Source: Spirodela intermedia
Taxonomy: Eukaryota > Streptophyta > Magnoliopsida > Alismatales > Araceae
Direction of reading: 5' to 3'
DNA length: 64,000 nucleotides
Assembly: GCA_902729315.2 (NCBI GenBank)
Contig: LR746278.1
Span: 879,001-943,000 of the forward strand
Part shown: piece by piece, positions 13,131 through 24,413 of the stretch
Layout: each line of letters opens with the position of its first letter
How positions within the stretch are numbered: position 1 is the stretch's first letter
Notes under the pieces: generated by a model
The model's input: the letters and a program-made list of their open reading frames with translations, nothing else
Database searches by the model: none
Told to the model about the DNA's origin: nothing
Program-made: the position numbers and the translations under genes

Positions 13131-13633
13131 AGGGGACTTCCCCAGCCTTCGTGTCAAGCTTGGCTCACATTTTTCCTGATTATTTATGGGAATTCAACCC
13201 CCCTTGGCCCCCTCCCCAACCCCAGTGGCTATTTTCTTGTCTTCCGTAATAATATCCTAGACTCCATCATTTAGCAGGCTCCGTGCCTTGTTTTTGGTAG
13301 TGACATCAGACCCAAAACCTGACTCAGTGAAGAGTGCGACAGCTTCGCCTCTCCGGGCACCATCTGTGGTTTACTCAGTTCGAATCCATGGCTCTTTTGT
13401 TGGTGATCTAAGTCTCATGGCGGGTTTCTAAATGTCTAGAAGATCTTGGCATGTCTTAAACTGTTTCACATGTATTCTTCGCAGATTTCACCAGTATGAT
13501 CCTGAAAGGGGTGTTATAGGCTTGCTAACTGCAAAGCCCGGCTGGTTTATTTCTGGGCTCGGGCTGAAGAATCAATAATTGAGGGGAAAATGAGTCTGGC
13601 ACTAAGATCAATGAGTCTTCCAACATTTCATAG

Positions 13634-13681
<48 letters not shown>

Positions 13682-14372
13682 TCTCTCATGACTTAGAGAA
13701 AAAGCTCGTTCTGCCCATCATGATTTGGTCAGCTGCAGAAGAGGGAATGGCTTTACCCTAACGTGGGGCTTCAATAAGTTGGCTGGTTCTACATGAATAG
13801 ATGGTCTAGGAAGTGAACAACTGTGCACACAGATCATACCGAAAATCTCAGCAGCGGGAGTTCTCATGGTATACTTGAAAAAAATCGATAAATACAGTAG
13901 AACCAGTCTTAATGACCATCTGAAATATCGTCTGAGGGGTGAGTCGGATCCATTCGACAACCCTAATGACAAAGGAGATGTGATTCAGATCGCATTATGA
14001 GAATATGTCGTCTGAAGAATCAAATTGATAAATGCAAGTCCATGGGCGATTATTAACTAACAAGAGCAGTAATTACGGATAACTAACTAACAAAAATGGA
14101 AACCCTAGGTGATTAGGGTCAGAAATCTGTACAAACTTGAAGAATCAACTGAGACTAGCACACGTTTGGTTAATGAACCCTATACAGGATTCCCTCCCAA
14201 AAAAAGTAGTAAAACGCCCAAATGTTACTTCGTCTGTCATCTAGGGTTTAATGATCTGATAATGATAACACATCGTTTTTTTTTTCCCCCAAAATAACAT
14301 GTCATTGATAGAGAAATGATTTGATGAACTAGAGAACCCAGAAAATCTTGCACCTGAAGAGCAGTTTGAAGA
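13131..14372. other. Intergenic between convergent eIF2B delta and the 14.4-kb gene
   Basis: No coding exon was recognised. The region carries a pure CT microsatellite near 13637-13686 and the presumed 3' UTRs of both neighbours. Confidence 0.5.
13637..13686. repeat. (CT)n microsatellite
   Basis: About 25 CT units with a single interruption near the end, downstream of eIF2B delta. Confidence 0.95.
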
Positions 14373-17300
14373 TCAGCGCACAATTTGGGAGAAATATGTA
14401 CACAGAATAATGATGTCATCTTCCCTGATTTGTACCTCCTTCCTGTAATCCACAAAAATGGGTAGTTTAGGGGCGCTATTAGCCAAACACCCAATTCAGG
14501 CAAATAACAAGATCAACTACGGTAAGATCAAATACTAGAGGGGAAGCTCTAAGATAACCGAAAGCTCAAGTGAAAAAGCATCTGCCTGCAGATCACAGTT
14601 TGCATGTAGAAAATATTTCGTGTTGGAGTTTGAATGATTTCTTCAGTTATAGGTGTTTCCTACGTTATGGTTCTTTCTCTCGCAAAGGTTTTAGATTTTT
14701 TTTCCAAAAGAAGCTTATTTCGTTCTAAGGTTTAACAAAAAGTTAAATAATATGGAAAATTCTCTCCAAATAGATTCCACACATTCCATTTTCTAACCAC
14801 GCTTAAATAATGGCTTGCAATCTGCAGAATGTTTAGCAACTTTCTCACAAGGAATGACCGCATACTGAAAATAACCAGTCTATAGAAAAGTAATTGCAAG
14901 TCAATCACAAAGAAATACGTCACTTAGAGATGAAGTTCAGGAGCAAGCACATACGAACTCACCATGGTGGGTAAATACATATAAGATTTCCTACTTCTAG
15001 CTCCACGTTTCCGCATATCTTTGAACTGAAAATAATTATCCTCTCTGTTGTTTCTCCGATTTCCTCAGGCATCTGCCGGTTGTTTCCGGTTTGGGAGCTC
15101 TGCCATGAAGAAAAAATATATAACCTTAACATGCATTAATTAGTTACCATTTTCTTCAAAATTATTGACATTTCGACTGCTAAGTTCCCTTAGGGCATAG
15201 CATTATAGGGCATCTAACCAAGTCTGCATTGCAGATAGAAAGTTGAATCCGCAAACCTTCTTTGTAAAGAAACATTTTCGAAGACAGACCATCGTAAGCA
15301 CAATCTTGTCAGAATATTACGATGCAAAGAATGCTAGTCAAAACTAAGAGACCGCAATAATCACCCTCACCTCAATGCATTCTGTGATTTTTCCACAAAA
15401 TAGACAGCGACAGACAATTGATTTTGCGTCCAAAACCCTAGACAAGATCTTCACATTAATGCCTCTTGATTGATCTGCAACGACGTCACATGCAGACGAT
15501 CATGACAAAAGTCATAGACACTAGATAGATTTATCTTCATAAAGTGAGGTTATAAATTTTTCTCAGAAAAACAACATATGGGAACGAGATTTTGATTAGG
15601 TTACTAACTACTGTGCAATTGCTTCACGAATTTCATATGCCTGTCCTTGTCTCTCTGCATGATTTGCTGCAATCTCCCATAATAACCAGTACTGCAGAAT
15701 TGATACCCAGAAGATGAGATGAGGTGCTTTTTCTATATTCATAGAAATGTCCCCTCGAGTAATCAAGTAATACAAGCTAAATAGTTATTAATTCAAGGGT
15801 ACGTTCTCACGCTGCTCTAGTTGAAAGAGGAAGGCCTTCAACATCTGCAGTAGAAACGGTGAAAATTTCCTGAAATAGACCCGCCATAGTCTGGCCTTTA
15901 ACACTTGTCGCAGGGATCAACGGATTCTCACAATTGCCCTAGTTTACCAGTTGATTTTTTCAGGCATGAATAGCTAAAACTGATAGACAATCAGAAAGCA
16001 AGCTAGTGTAACTATGGCAATACCTCATCTGCACTCGATGTTATGCTACCCACTTGCTCCCGTGCATCTTCATTGTCGGAGGATCTAGTGGTGTCATGAA
16101 TTCTGGTTGTTCTTTTTTGGGTCTTTCTCCCCTTTCTTTTGCTTTTCCTCACAAACTATTCAGTTAAACCATACATTTTAGAACAGTGCTTGCAGAAACT
16201 TTGAAAAGCTGTTAGAGCATGGACAGCACACAAACCACCTCGGAAGGCCACGCTAATGGATTGTTTTTCTCCAAGTCGTCCAGAACAGTAGATGATGAAG
16301 ACCTTGCATCGCCGTTCCCAAGAGGCAATCTCCCTGACCAGTGAGCACCATCGGGTGATGCTGTGCCTTTTTTCGTAAGTTTCTCTAAAAGTTCAGTCAT
16401 TGAAGATGCTGAAAATTTATGTTGGATTTCTTGCGCCGAATGCGCCAACTCAGTCTCGGATGATTCCTTCATTTCAAATTTCAGAACAGTGTGTAAGGTC
16501 GGTTCTGTCTGAGGAGGGAAGCGAATAGAAAACCTTGGCCTAGCCTTGCCTCTGTCCCCTATAACATCACTGTCGATTGTCAATTTATAAAAAACCCAAA
16601 TCTATTCGTGTAAACATAAACCAACGAATGAAATGATCATACGTCATCGGAAGCCCTGAATGCATAGATCAAAATCAAAGTACAACGTATAAGAAAGGGA
16701 GAACAAATTATTACTGAAGATAAAAAATTCCATCGTAAATTACAAGTGAGCATGAATAAAAATTATTTATTCTTTTGCGGTGACTTCGGTTGCTACAACC
16801 TAAATTTACACTAAAACCTAGACTCAAACTCTAAAACTAGCCTTCAATACATCAACACACAAGTTTACAGTAAAATTCAAACTTATTTTGAGGGCTGACT
16901 GAAATTCCAACCTATTCTCACCGTTTTAAAAAAAAAAGTTCTATTTTCACGAGATACCACAACGAAAATAATGGTTGTAAAGTTCAAGCCTGAACGCAAC
17001 AAATCAGATCTGCCCAGAGTATCAAATTAAATAGTTTTTTTTCTTGTCAACCATTTCAAAGAGCCACGAAATGGGAAAGGAAAATTTTGAAAAGTAGGAG
17101 AGAAGAGAATAATACCTTTGGATATTCTTATTGCCTCCGTTTTGGCAGTAGACGATGACAAATGACCAGATTTTTCATGCAAACAAGCTAACTGGTCGGC
17201 TTCTTCAAGAATAGCGTACCAAGAGGCTGTGTCATACTGGTTCTTGTCGTCAGCATCATAAGCTTTTTTCATACAGGTGTCAACGCCAGGTGTGGGAGAT

Positions 17301-18529
17301 GTTGAAAGTGCAGCGTCATTCTTCAACAATTGAGAGGAGAACAAAGCTTAGGGGACGAGTTGCGCAACATTCGACACATGATAATTAAACATTGAGCAAA
17401 AGCAAAGGTAGCATACCCTAATGGCATGCTAATCAATAAACAAGGACACGAATATCTCACAATGAAGCCTTAAAAGATATCAACAGAACAGTGTACTTGA
17501 AAGGAAAATATGTTCTCCTTAAAGACACATAAAAATATAAAATCAAGTAACAACAACAGGCTAGCTATATAATCAAAAGAGAACAACAGACATGATGGAA
17601 ACGGTTCATTAGGGGCTAGCTATATAACCTCGCTTCAGGAAGAAATTGAACTTTGTATGACCCATAACATAAAATAAACACTAGGATACAAAATTTCTTC
17701 TCAGCTAGCTCCAAGTTGTAAAAGACAGGGACAAACAGATGCGAAGACTTCTTCCTCAAGCAAACAGGTATATCATACTGCTACTATATTGATTATGATG
17801 AAGTGGATAACTGACATCAGGCCCGAAAAAGTTCAGTATATGAAGAACTTTGAAGTCCTTATAAGGTTCTTTCTCATTCAAAGAATGAGGGATGAAGAAT
17901 CACTTAGCAAAAGTTGAGGCGAATTAACAATCTAGATGAAACATCAGACATGATTTTCATCTTTGAGCCATCATTTTGATAAATCTGATTCACGAGGCAT
18001 GACGACTAGTTACAAGGATAAAAAAAAATCTAGGATTGGAAATCACCATAATATGTTCGTATGAGTGAAAAGTTCATCACTTCGAGATGGTGACCTTTAA
18101 CCACTAGCAATCCAATCCTGCATGCTTTAGCTGATAAGAACCTAAGGCCAAGTAGCAAGGATGAACTCTCTAAGTCTCTAATCCTCTTTTAAGGCCAATT
18201 CCAGAGTTACATTATCTAACACGTGTGTAAATTGGTCTTGATAAGTCACAGTTTCATAAACCTTCAAGAAAGAACAACAAAACTGCTGTTTATAGGCATT
18301 GGAACTTACAGCCGAATTGGAAGTCTTAACGCTAGCATTCTCTGATAAAGTATAAGCTCTATAGCTGGGTCTACTTTGTACACTTTCCACAATCGGCGCA
18401 TTTTCTCCCTCATCATGTTGTGTCTTTTGAGATATCCAGAGAGTGGAATGAGAAACAGGTGATTCACTTATCACATCAAAATCATTACTTTGATTTGAAC
18501 TTTCATTTTTCAATGAGCAAGGTCGTTTC
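14373..18529 (-). CDS. Conserved plant protein of unknown function; 5' end joins the MAPK exons in phase
   Basis: Ten exons: 18529-18310, 17320-17116, 16558-16236, 16155-16024, 15938-15811, 15691-15612, 15474-15371, 15304-15257, 15099-14963, 14442-14373. They give about 482 residues with every phase closing and stop TGA at 14375-14373. The N-terminal half is Ser-rich and low complexity. A basic stretch (FVRKSKRKGRKTQKR) follows. The conserved C-terminal half has KGQTMAGLFQEIF, GYYGRLQQIMQRDKDRHMKF, VKILSRVLDAKSIVCRCLFC and the ending LEVGNLICIYPPWKEVQ. I recognise this signature from other plants but cannot name the protein; DNA-repair scaffold-like OB folds are a guess only. Exon 18529 opens with an acceptor and has no ATG. 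It needs two bases from an upstream exon, exactly what the last MAPK exon (19568-19495) supplies. Either this is the tail of a MAPK fusion, or its own first exon was missed in 18530-19494. Confidence 0.7.
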
Positions 18530-19494
18530 CTGGAAAAGAGAAAATTATATTAAATAATACAAAAAGCGACTGCTAAAAAGTAAGGTAACTAAACGAGGTA
18601 AAGAAATCAATCATTAGCATGCCAAAAACTCACACACCATATGTTACTATTTATCTCACACTGCACACTTCAATTTTGAAATACTTCCCATCCAAGTAAT
18701 GTATTGTCCCAGAAGGTCGAGATTTATTCATCTTGATGTGCTGGCCCCAGCTGCAGCATCAATAACTTTGAATTGCAGTATCAATGACAACAAGGACCCG
18801 CATATCTTAATGGATAATGCATTCACGTATTCTTGATTTAACAAACAAGATTATTGCATTATATGAGACTACCCATTTCCTTCAAAAGAACAAAATTTAG
18901 AGACTGGCAAGGCAGTGTTGCCTTCTGTAATTCTGCAATTCTTTTTCCAAAATGTTGGCATCACTTTCTTTGTCTTATACGTTAAACCATTGAACAGAGG
19001 TCAGATGAGAAAGTGACTAATTTCAGAAAGGTGGGGAATAAACTGTCACTTTCAAGGACAGAGAAAGTACAGAGAGTATTATTGTTATGCAATGTGATAC
19101 TTATATGAAGTAATTTCAAATAACTGTCACTTTCTCAAATAAGGAATCAAATAAAATGCAAAATGTACCCTTCTTATCTGTGGTTTAACAGGAAAAGATG
19201 GACAGCAGAAATTCCAACAGAAAACCATATTTTTACAGTTAATGACAATATTAACCTCATATAAAGTCCATATATAATTGCCCAAGGCCCCGTATTAATC
19301 TCTAAACAAACCTACCCTAAAATCGTCCAGAGCTGTCATTAATGATGTGAAAAGAACCAATCTTGTGAAACTCATGATTTTAGTTTCTACAGATAGAATC
19401 ATTAAAGCCAAAATGACTTCCTGAGGATTATTTTCCAAGACTTGGAAATGCCTGCATGACGAATATTTACAGAACTAAAACTAAAATGACTCAC

Positions 19495-22400
19495 CTTGTA
19501 TACACGAGGTTACTTCTGTCAGTAGTGTAAACATACTTTTGCAGAATTTGGGGGTGGTATTCTAAAACCTGTTAAGGAATACTGCTATGAGAAGAATACA
19601 CAACTAATGCTTGTTATATATGAGAAAAATGTCATCATATGCGTTCTACCTCTCGATAGATCAGTTCTCGTACATCCTCTTTCGTTAATTTCCTCTTTTC
19701 AAACTCAAAGTGCACTTTGGAAATGGGTTGCGCAGTTGGTTCATGATCAACATTTGCCAGACCATGAAAGTAAGGATCAGCTAAGGCCTGAAACCAACAG
19801 CAGAATAAACAGTAGTTAAAAAATCTTACAGCAGTCATTTGCTGAGAAAGGGAACTCAAACGGTAGGAACATATATCATTCTGTAACTATACTTCGTTCT
19901 CAACTCTTATTCATATAGTGGTGTCAACAAAAATACACTTTAAATTAAAATAGCAGATCAAAATAATGAAAATATTATTTTAAATCAATTACTATTTTGG
20001 TTCCTATTTTTCTGGTACTGATAACTCACAAATGAGTATGGAAAGAAACATGCAATAATCTTCGACAGATCTGTATTCTATAGAAAATGAACTTTTGTAG
20101 GATCAGATACATCTAAATCTATATCATTTAGCAAGTTCTCCAAAAAGAATAATGATTAAAATAACTTGGAACAATCAAAAGCTTTGAATAATACTGAAGT
20201 GAAACCGATGGTCCTCGAAAGATTCTTTGCATATGGAAAACTTGATCACAGACAGATTGAAGCTCATACCTCTTTGGCAGATGGTCGACAATTAGGATCA
20301 AATGCGAGCAGTCTCTCAAGCAAACTGACCCCCAAAGGATCTAAACCGGGGAACTTTTGTGAGAAAGGAACAGGTTTCTTTTTCTGCATGCCGCTTAAAT
20401 ACTTTCTAGCATTTGCATTCCGGACCTGTGGAAGTTAAGATGGATTAACATCAAATCCAGCATTTGTATTTGATGATGGCATAGCAAGGAGCACCCCGAG
20501 CTCCACAGACAAAAGGAAAGAGAAACTTAGAAGTGTGTAGAAAAAAAAAAAGAAGCAGCCAACCCCTGCGATGGATTCAGCTGAAGGAGTGCCGAGCAGA
20601 TTTGTTATGAGATCCATATGATGAAGCATATTTTTTCCGGGAAACAGCGGTTTTCTTGTCAGCATTTCTGCAAATACGCATCCTATGCTCCATATATCAA
20701 TTTCAGGGGTGTACTAATAAGACAAATGTATCTGACAGTTGGTTAGTTTCGCACATAAATGATCATCCAAAACAAAGTTGTAAATAATGGGTCACACTGA
20801 AGAGACAAGACAGAGGCATCTAAATGTTTTCATCTCTCAAAATAGTGATGGCTAACTGCATAACCAATTAGATGATAGGATCCTAAACCTGGATGGATTA
20901 TCTACTACATAAGTAACAGAGGCCCATACCTCCACTATGAAAGAAAGATGACCTTGCATCGAACAAAGTTACTATAAACCATGACAACGAGAATAACAGT
21001 GTATGCTACTAGACATTACTCTAAATTTTGTATGAAATTGAAAAAAAAATCAGCAGCAGAAGTCCAGGATCCCCTGATCGAAGTGAATCTTGGGACGCCA
21101 GAAGACCCACGGCCAACATACATCAGTGATTCGAGCCATATGAAGGCTACTACATTATATGTCAAAGAGAAAGGTACTCAATTTTTTTCAATTTCAGACT
21201 CCATACATGAATATATCTTTAAATCTCATCACAAATTCACAGGAGTCCATGTAAAACTAAATGGGAATTTCTTTGTGAAGTTAATCACGTATGTTTGGAT
21301 CCCAGACAATAAATTTTAACAGATCAGTGGGATCAAACGCAATCATTATTTAAAGAGGATTAACCAAAAATGCTAAACAAAGTTGATATAGAAGTTACAA
21401 TGGTTTTTCATGCAAAAAAAATGAGATCTGGAAGCAAACCACTAATCACTTTTCTTGGTTATTTTATTGTCTTCACAAAAAAAAGATAGACTTGAGATTA
21501 TCCCTGAGTTTTGGAGGCCATAATGAACTATTGAGATATCCACATATACAATCAAAAAACATATGAATGAAAGAAGTCAATTTCCACACGTCTATTGTCC
21601 TTATTAGTGAAACTGATGCTACACAATTTGTGTATTCTATTCATCCTCGTCACTGAAACTGCATCATCCAGCTAGAGTTTGCAATGGCACTCTAGGCAGT
21701 TGAATGAGAACACTGTATCAAATCATCGCTCGATTTTATCAGTCTCAGGTGTGCATATTATAGGAAAACACTGATTTAAGAAAAAAATTCTTTGATAATA
21801 CAATATCACAGAAAAATAAAAATGAATAGGCACAAACTTCAGATGCCTACATGAGCCAGACTATTCTAGAAAAAAATGTGCCTTAGAAAACGAAATTTTC
21901 GGTCATAGCCGCATGGGGAAATGAAATAAACGTCTTCTTAATCATAGAGAGATTCGTGATGTCTGATCTATTTTCTTGACACCAAAACTGAGTCAATAAC
22001 GGCAGGGGCAGATGCGTGTCAAAAATAACAGGTGACAGGGATAAAAGCCAACATGTAAGTTCCGAACAGAGGTAGATAGAAAGCATATAGTGGTGTGTTG
22101 AGAGTGTGTATTTTATGAATGAAAGGTTTAAACGCTCCCAAAGAACTATTCTGCCCATCTTTGCACAAATAGTCAACAGCTTACTTTGGAGAAAAAAGAG
22201 CCACACAATTCAGGAGCACGATACGACCTTGTTGACGCATAATCCTTCAAGGAAAGAGAATATTATATTCAACATCAGCTAAGCATAAGATCGAAGTGGT
22301 CTCTCTGGAAGAAAATCATACATGCCATTAAATAACCACGGAAAGTTTGATAAAAGGGTATGAAAAGGAACACAACATCATTAGGACGTCACATACATTC

Positions 22401-23107
22401 CAGAAAATAGATGACGATGCATCACTGAATGATGCACGGGAAAGATTGAAATTGTCGATCTTTAATTTGCAATCCGCGTTAGCCAGGATATTTTTTGGTT
22501 TCAAATCTCGATGAATCACGTTTGCTAAAAGGAAAAACAAAACCATCAATGTTAGTTTCGATATGAAATTAACACCCCAGTCGAAGATGAAAGACAGGTA
22601 AACAACGGAAAGGAAAGGACCCGTATGGAGATATTTCAAGGCTCTCAGGAGCTGATACAGGAAAAAACGATGATGTTCTTGGGTAAGATCTTCATTATCC
22701 ATGATAACTTGATGAAGATCAGATTCCATCAGCTCAAAAACAATAAAAATATCCTTGAAGTCCGTCGGCGATGAAGGAAGGATGATGTGCTTTATCTCCA
22801 CAATATCAGGATGGCGAAGCAGGCGTAGCAATTTGATCTCTCTCAGAATGCGTATGGCATCGGAAACGTGCTCGAAGATATCACTGATCTTCTTGATCGC
22901 TACCCTCTCGCCAGTGTGAGTGTCTACAGCTGCCCGAACCAACCCCCGCCTACCTCGGCCAATAACCTCCGCGATTTGGAATCTGGCACCTTTACCACAC
23001 TCGTATAACAAATCCATGTCAATTTTTTTCCGAGAAACTTCAATTGTCCTGCAGGTACCTGTCGCCGCTGTCGACGATGATGCTTTATGCCTCTCTACGG
23101 CCCTCAT
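19495..23107 (-). CDS. TDY-class MAP kinase domain with degenerate DFG and TDY motifs (predicted pseudokinase)
   Basis: Seven exons: 23107-22621, 22524-22397, 22244-22185, 20713-20564, 20425-20270, 19787-19650, 19568-19495. The domain has the plant group-D MAPK signatures DTHTGERVAIKKISDIFEH, ILREIKLLRLLRHPDIVEIK, FELMESDLHQVI, HRDLKPKNILANADCKLKI, YRAPELCGSFFSK, DIWSIGCVFAEML and LLERLLAFDP. The ATP-site lysine (VAIKK), the alpha-C glutamate and the HRD aspartate are kept. The DFG motif reads NFN, the activation-loop TDY reads NDY, and RWYRAPE reads RSYRAPE. The glycine loop is GRGRRGLV rather than GKGSYGVV. Reading frames are intact. The last exon ends near LEYHPQILQKYVY...SNLVYT, where family members continue with a VDQF...QFAHLEE segment that is absent. 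Loss of the metal-binding Asp predicts weak or no catalysis; a scaffold or decoy role is inference. The donor of exon 1 (gtcctt) is weak. Confidence 0.85.
21050..21150 (+). mobile_element. Ty3/gypsy-like polyprotein remnant in a MAPK intron
   Basis: One frame reads EVQDPLIEVNLGTPEDPRPT followed by YIS, close to the linker before the ribonuclease H part of gypsy-type polyproteins. Only about 100 bases are recognisable and no LTRs are seen, so this is a short relic in the 1.5-kb intron between exons 22244-22185 and 20713-20564. Confidence 0.45.
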
Positions 23108-24413
23108 CGACGCTGCGGTTGATCCTGCTTTCCTCTAGTGGCACCCTCATAACAAGCGACATCTTTCGTCCTCAAAACGTCCTCCTCCATATGAGCAACC
23201 AGGCGGCGGCGGGGGATCTACCGCCAGCAGAGTCCGGGAGTGGTGGTGGCAATGGCCCTTCGAACCCCGTTACCGTTGGGGAGAAGAAGCTTTGAAGTTA
23301 ATATCGTGAATACATTTATCAAAAAAACCCATTTATTTTTTTATTGTTACAAATAATCCCATTATTCTTAACAATAGTTAAATCCCAACATGGGTGTTAA
23401 CGCTCCGAGCCAGACTCGAGCCTTGCGAGGTCCGACTCGAGCCATGGTAGCTGGGCTCCGACGAAGCTCAGAACATGAGGTTTGGGCTGGACCCATATAA
23501 AATCCAGACCCATGTCACCTGACCCAGATGCACCTATAAACGTTACTTCATGGAAATTCAATTTATTTTTTTCGTATATTTATAAATGCAGAATCATATA
23601 CAATTATGTTGAGTGTATCATGACATTCAAAAATTAAAATAATTATAATTTATTATAACCTTTTTAAGTTATTAGGTGAGGGGATAATATAATAATCTCT
23701 TTTTTCGCGTCTATCTTAAATATATATAAATGAAATTTAATATATGTCCCGTTCATACTAATGCCTGTACAGGGAGAACAATATATGAATCAAATTTCAC
23801 GACTTTCACACTTAAATTTGCCGTAGATCACATGATTCATGTCTAAAAGTAGCAAGATATTATTCAAAAAACACAAGAATTTGCAATCCCAGGTTAGAAC
23901 ATCAAAATCTAACAAAAAAACGTCCTTTGATGATTTTTCATAAATCTAATTATCCCATAAACAAGATTTTAAGATGAAAAAAAAATAAGGATGGATTCAT
24001 GGGGAAGTCCACTGAAATATTAAGCAGTTTATAAGACTAAATCGGTTCTGATGGAATCTGATCTTCATCAAGATCATGAATCAGATATTAAAAAAAAAAA
24101 ACTCAATATGAGCAAAAAGAAAAGGCCATCTTCGTTCAGATTGCGCTCAAGATCATCTTTACAATGTGGAACTAGTCACAGAAATATTCTCCAGCCGAGG
24201 GGGATTTGGGTGCCAAAAACTCTCTCAAAACCCTGCATCTCAACTTCTTCCTACAGATAGTTGCAGGATGAACAAAAAATATTACAAAAATGAGATGCAA
24301 GTTGGCATGGAAGCTCGATCAATGGCGGTTCATGAGCGACTGTACACATCTTCTGAAGGCCAGTCAACTCCAGCTGCTTCAAAAAAGGAAGCTTTTTGCT
24401 CCTCCAGAGGATT
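23108..24413. promoter_or_regulatory. Upstream region of the MAPK gene, also the 3' side of WEE1
   Basis: This 1.3-kb AT-rich stretch must contain the MAPK promoter and the WEE1 3' UTR. No gene was found. It contains an inverted 25-bp copy of MAPK exon 1 sequence at 24048-24072. Confidence 0.5.
24048..24072 (+). repeat. Inverted micro-copy of MAPK exon 1
   Basis: These 25 bases equal the minus-strand coding sequence of MAPK exon 1 at 22708-22732 (encoding MESDLHQ). Weaker similarity, with a 2-base gap, continues for about 10 bases downstream. The copy is in opposite orientation to the gene. Confidence 0.75.

Noticed and set aside
13370-13395. GTTCGAATCC string resembling a tRNA T-loop
   Set aside because: No matching T-stem, anticodon arm or acceptor stem could be drawn around it.
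15807-15809. In-frame TGA after exon 15938 taken at first as the stop codon of a MAPK gene
   Set aside because: A good donor (GC|gtgaga at 15811) precedes it, and splicing to 15691 continues in phase into a conserved sequence, so the TGA is intronic.
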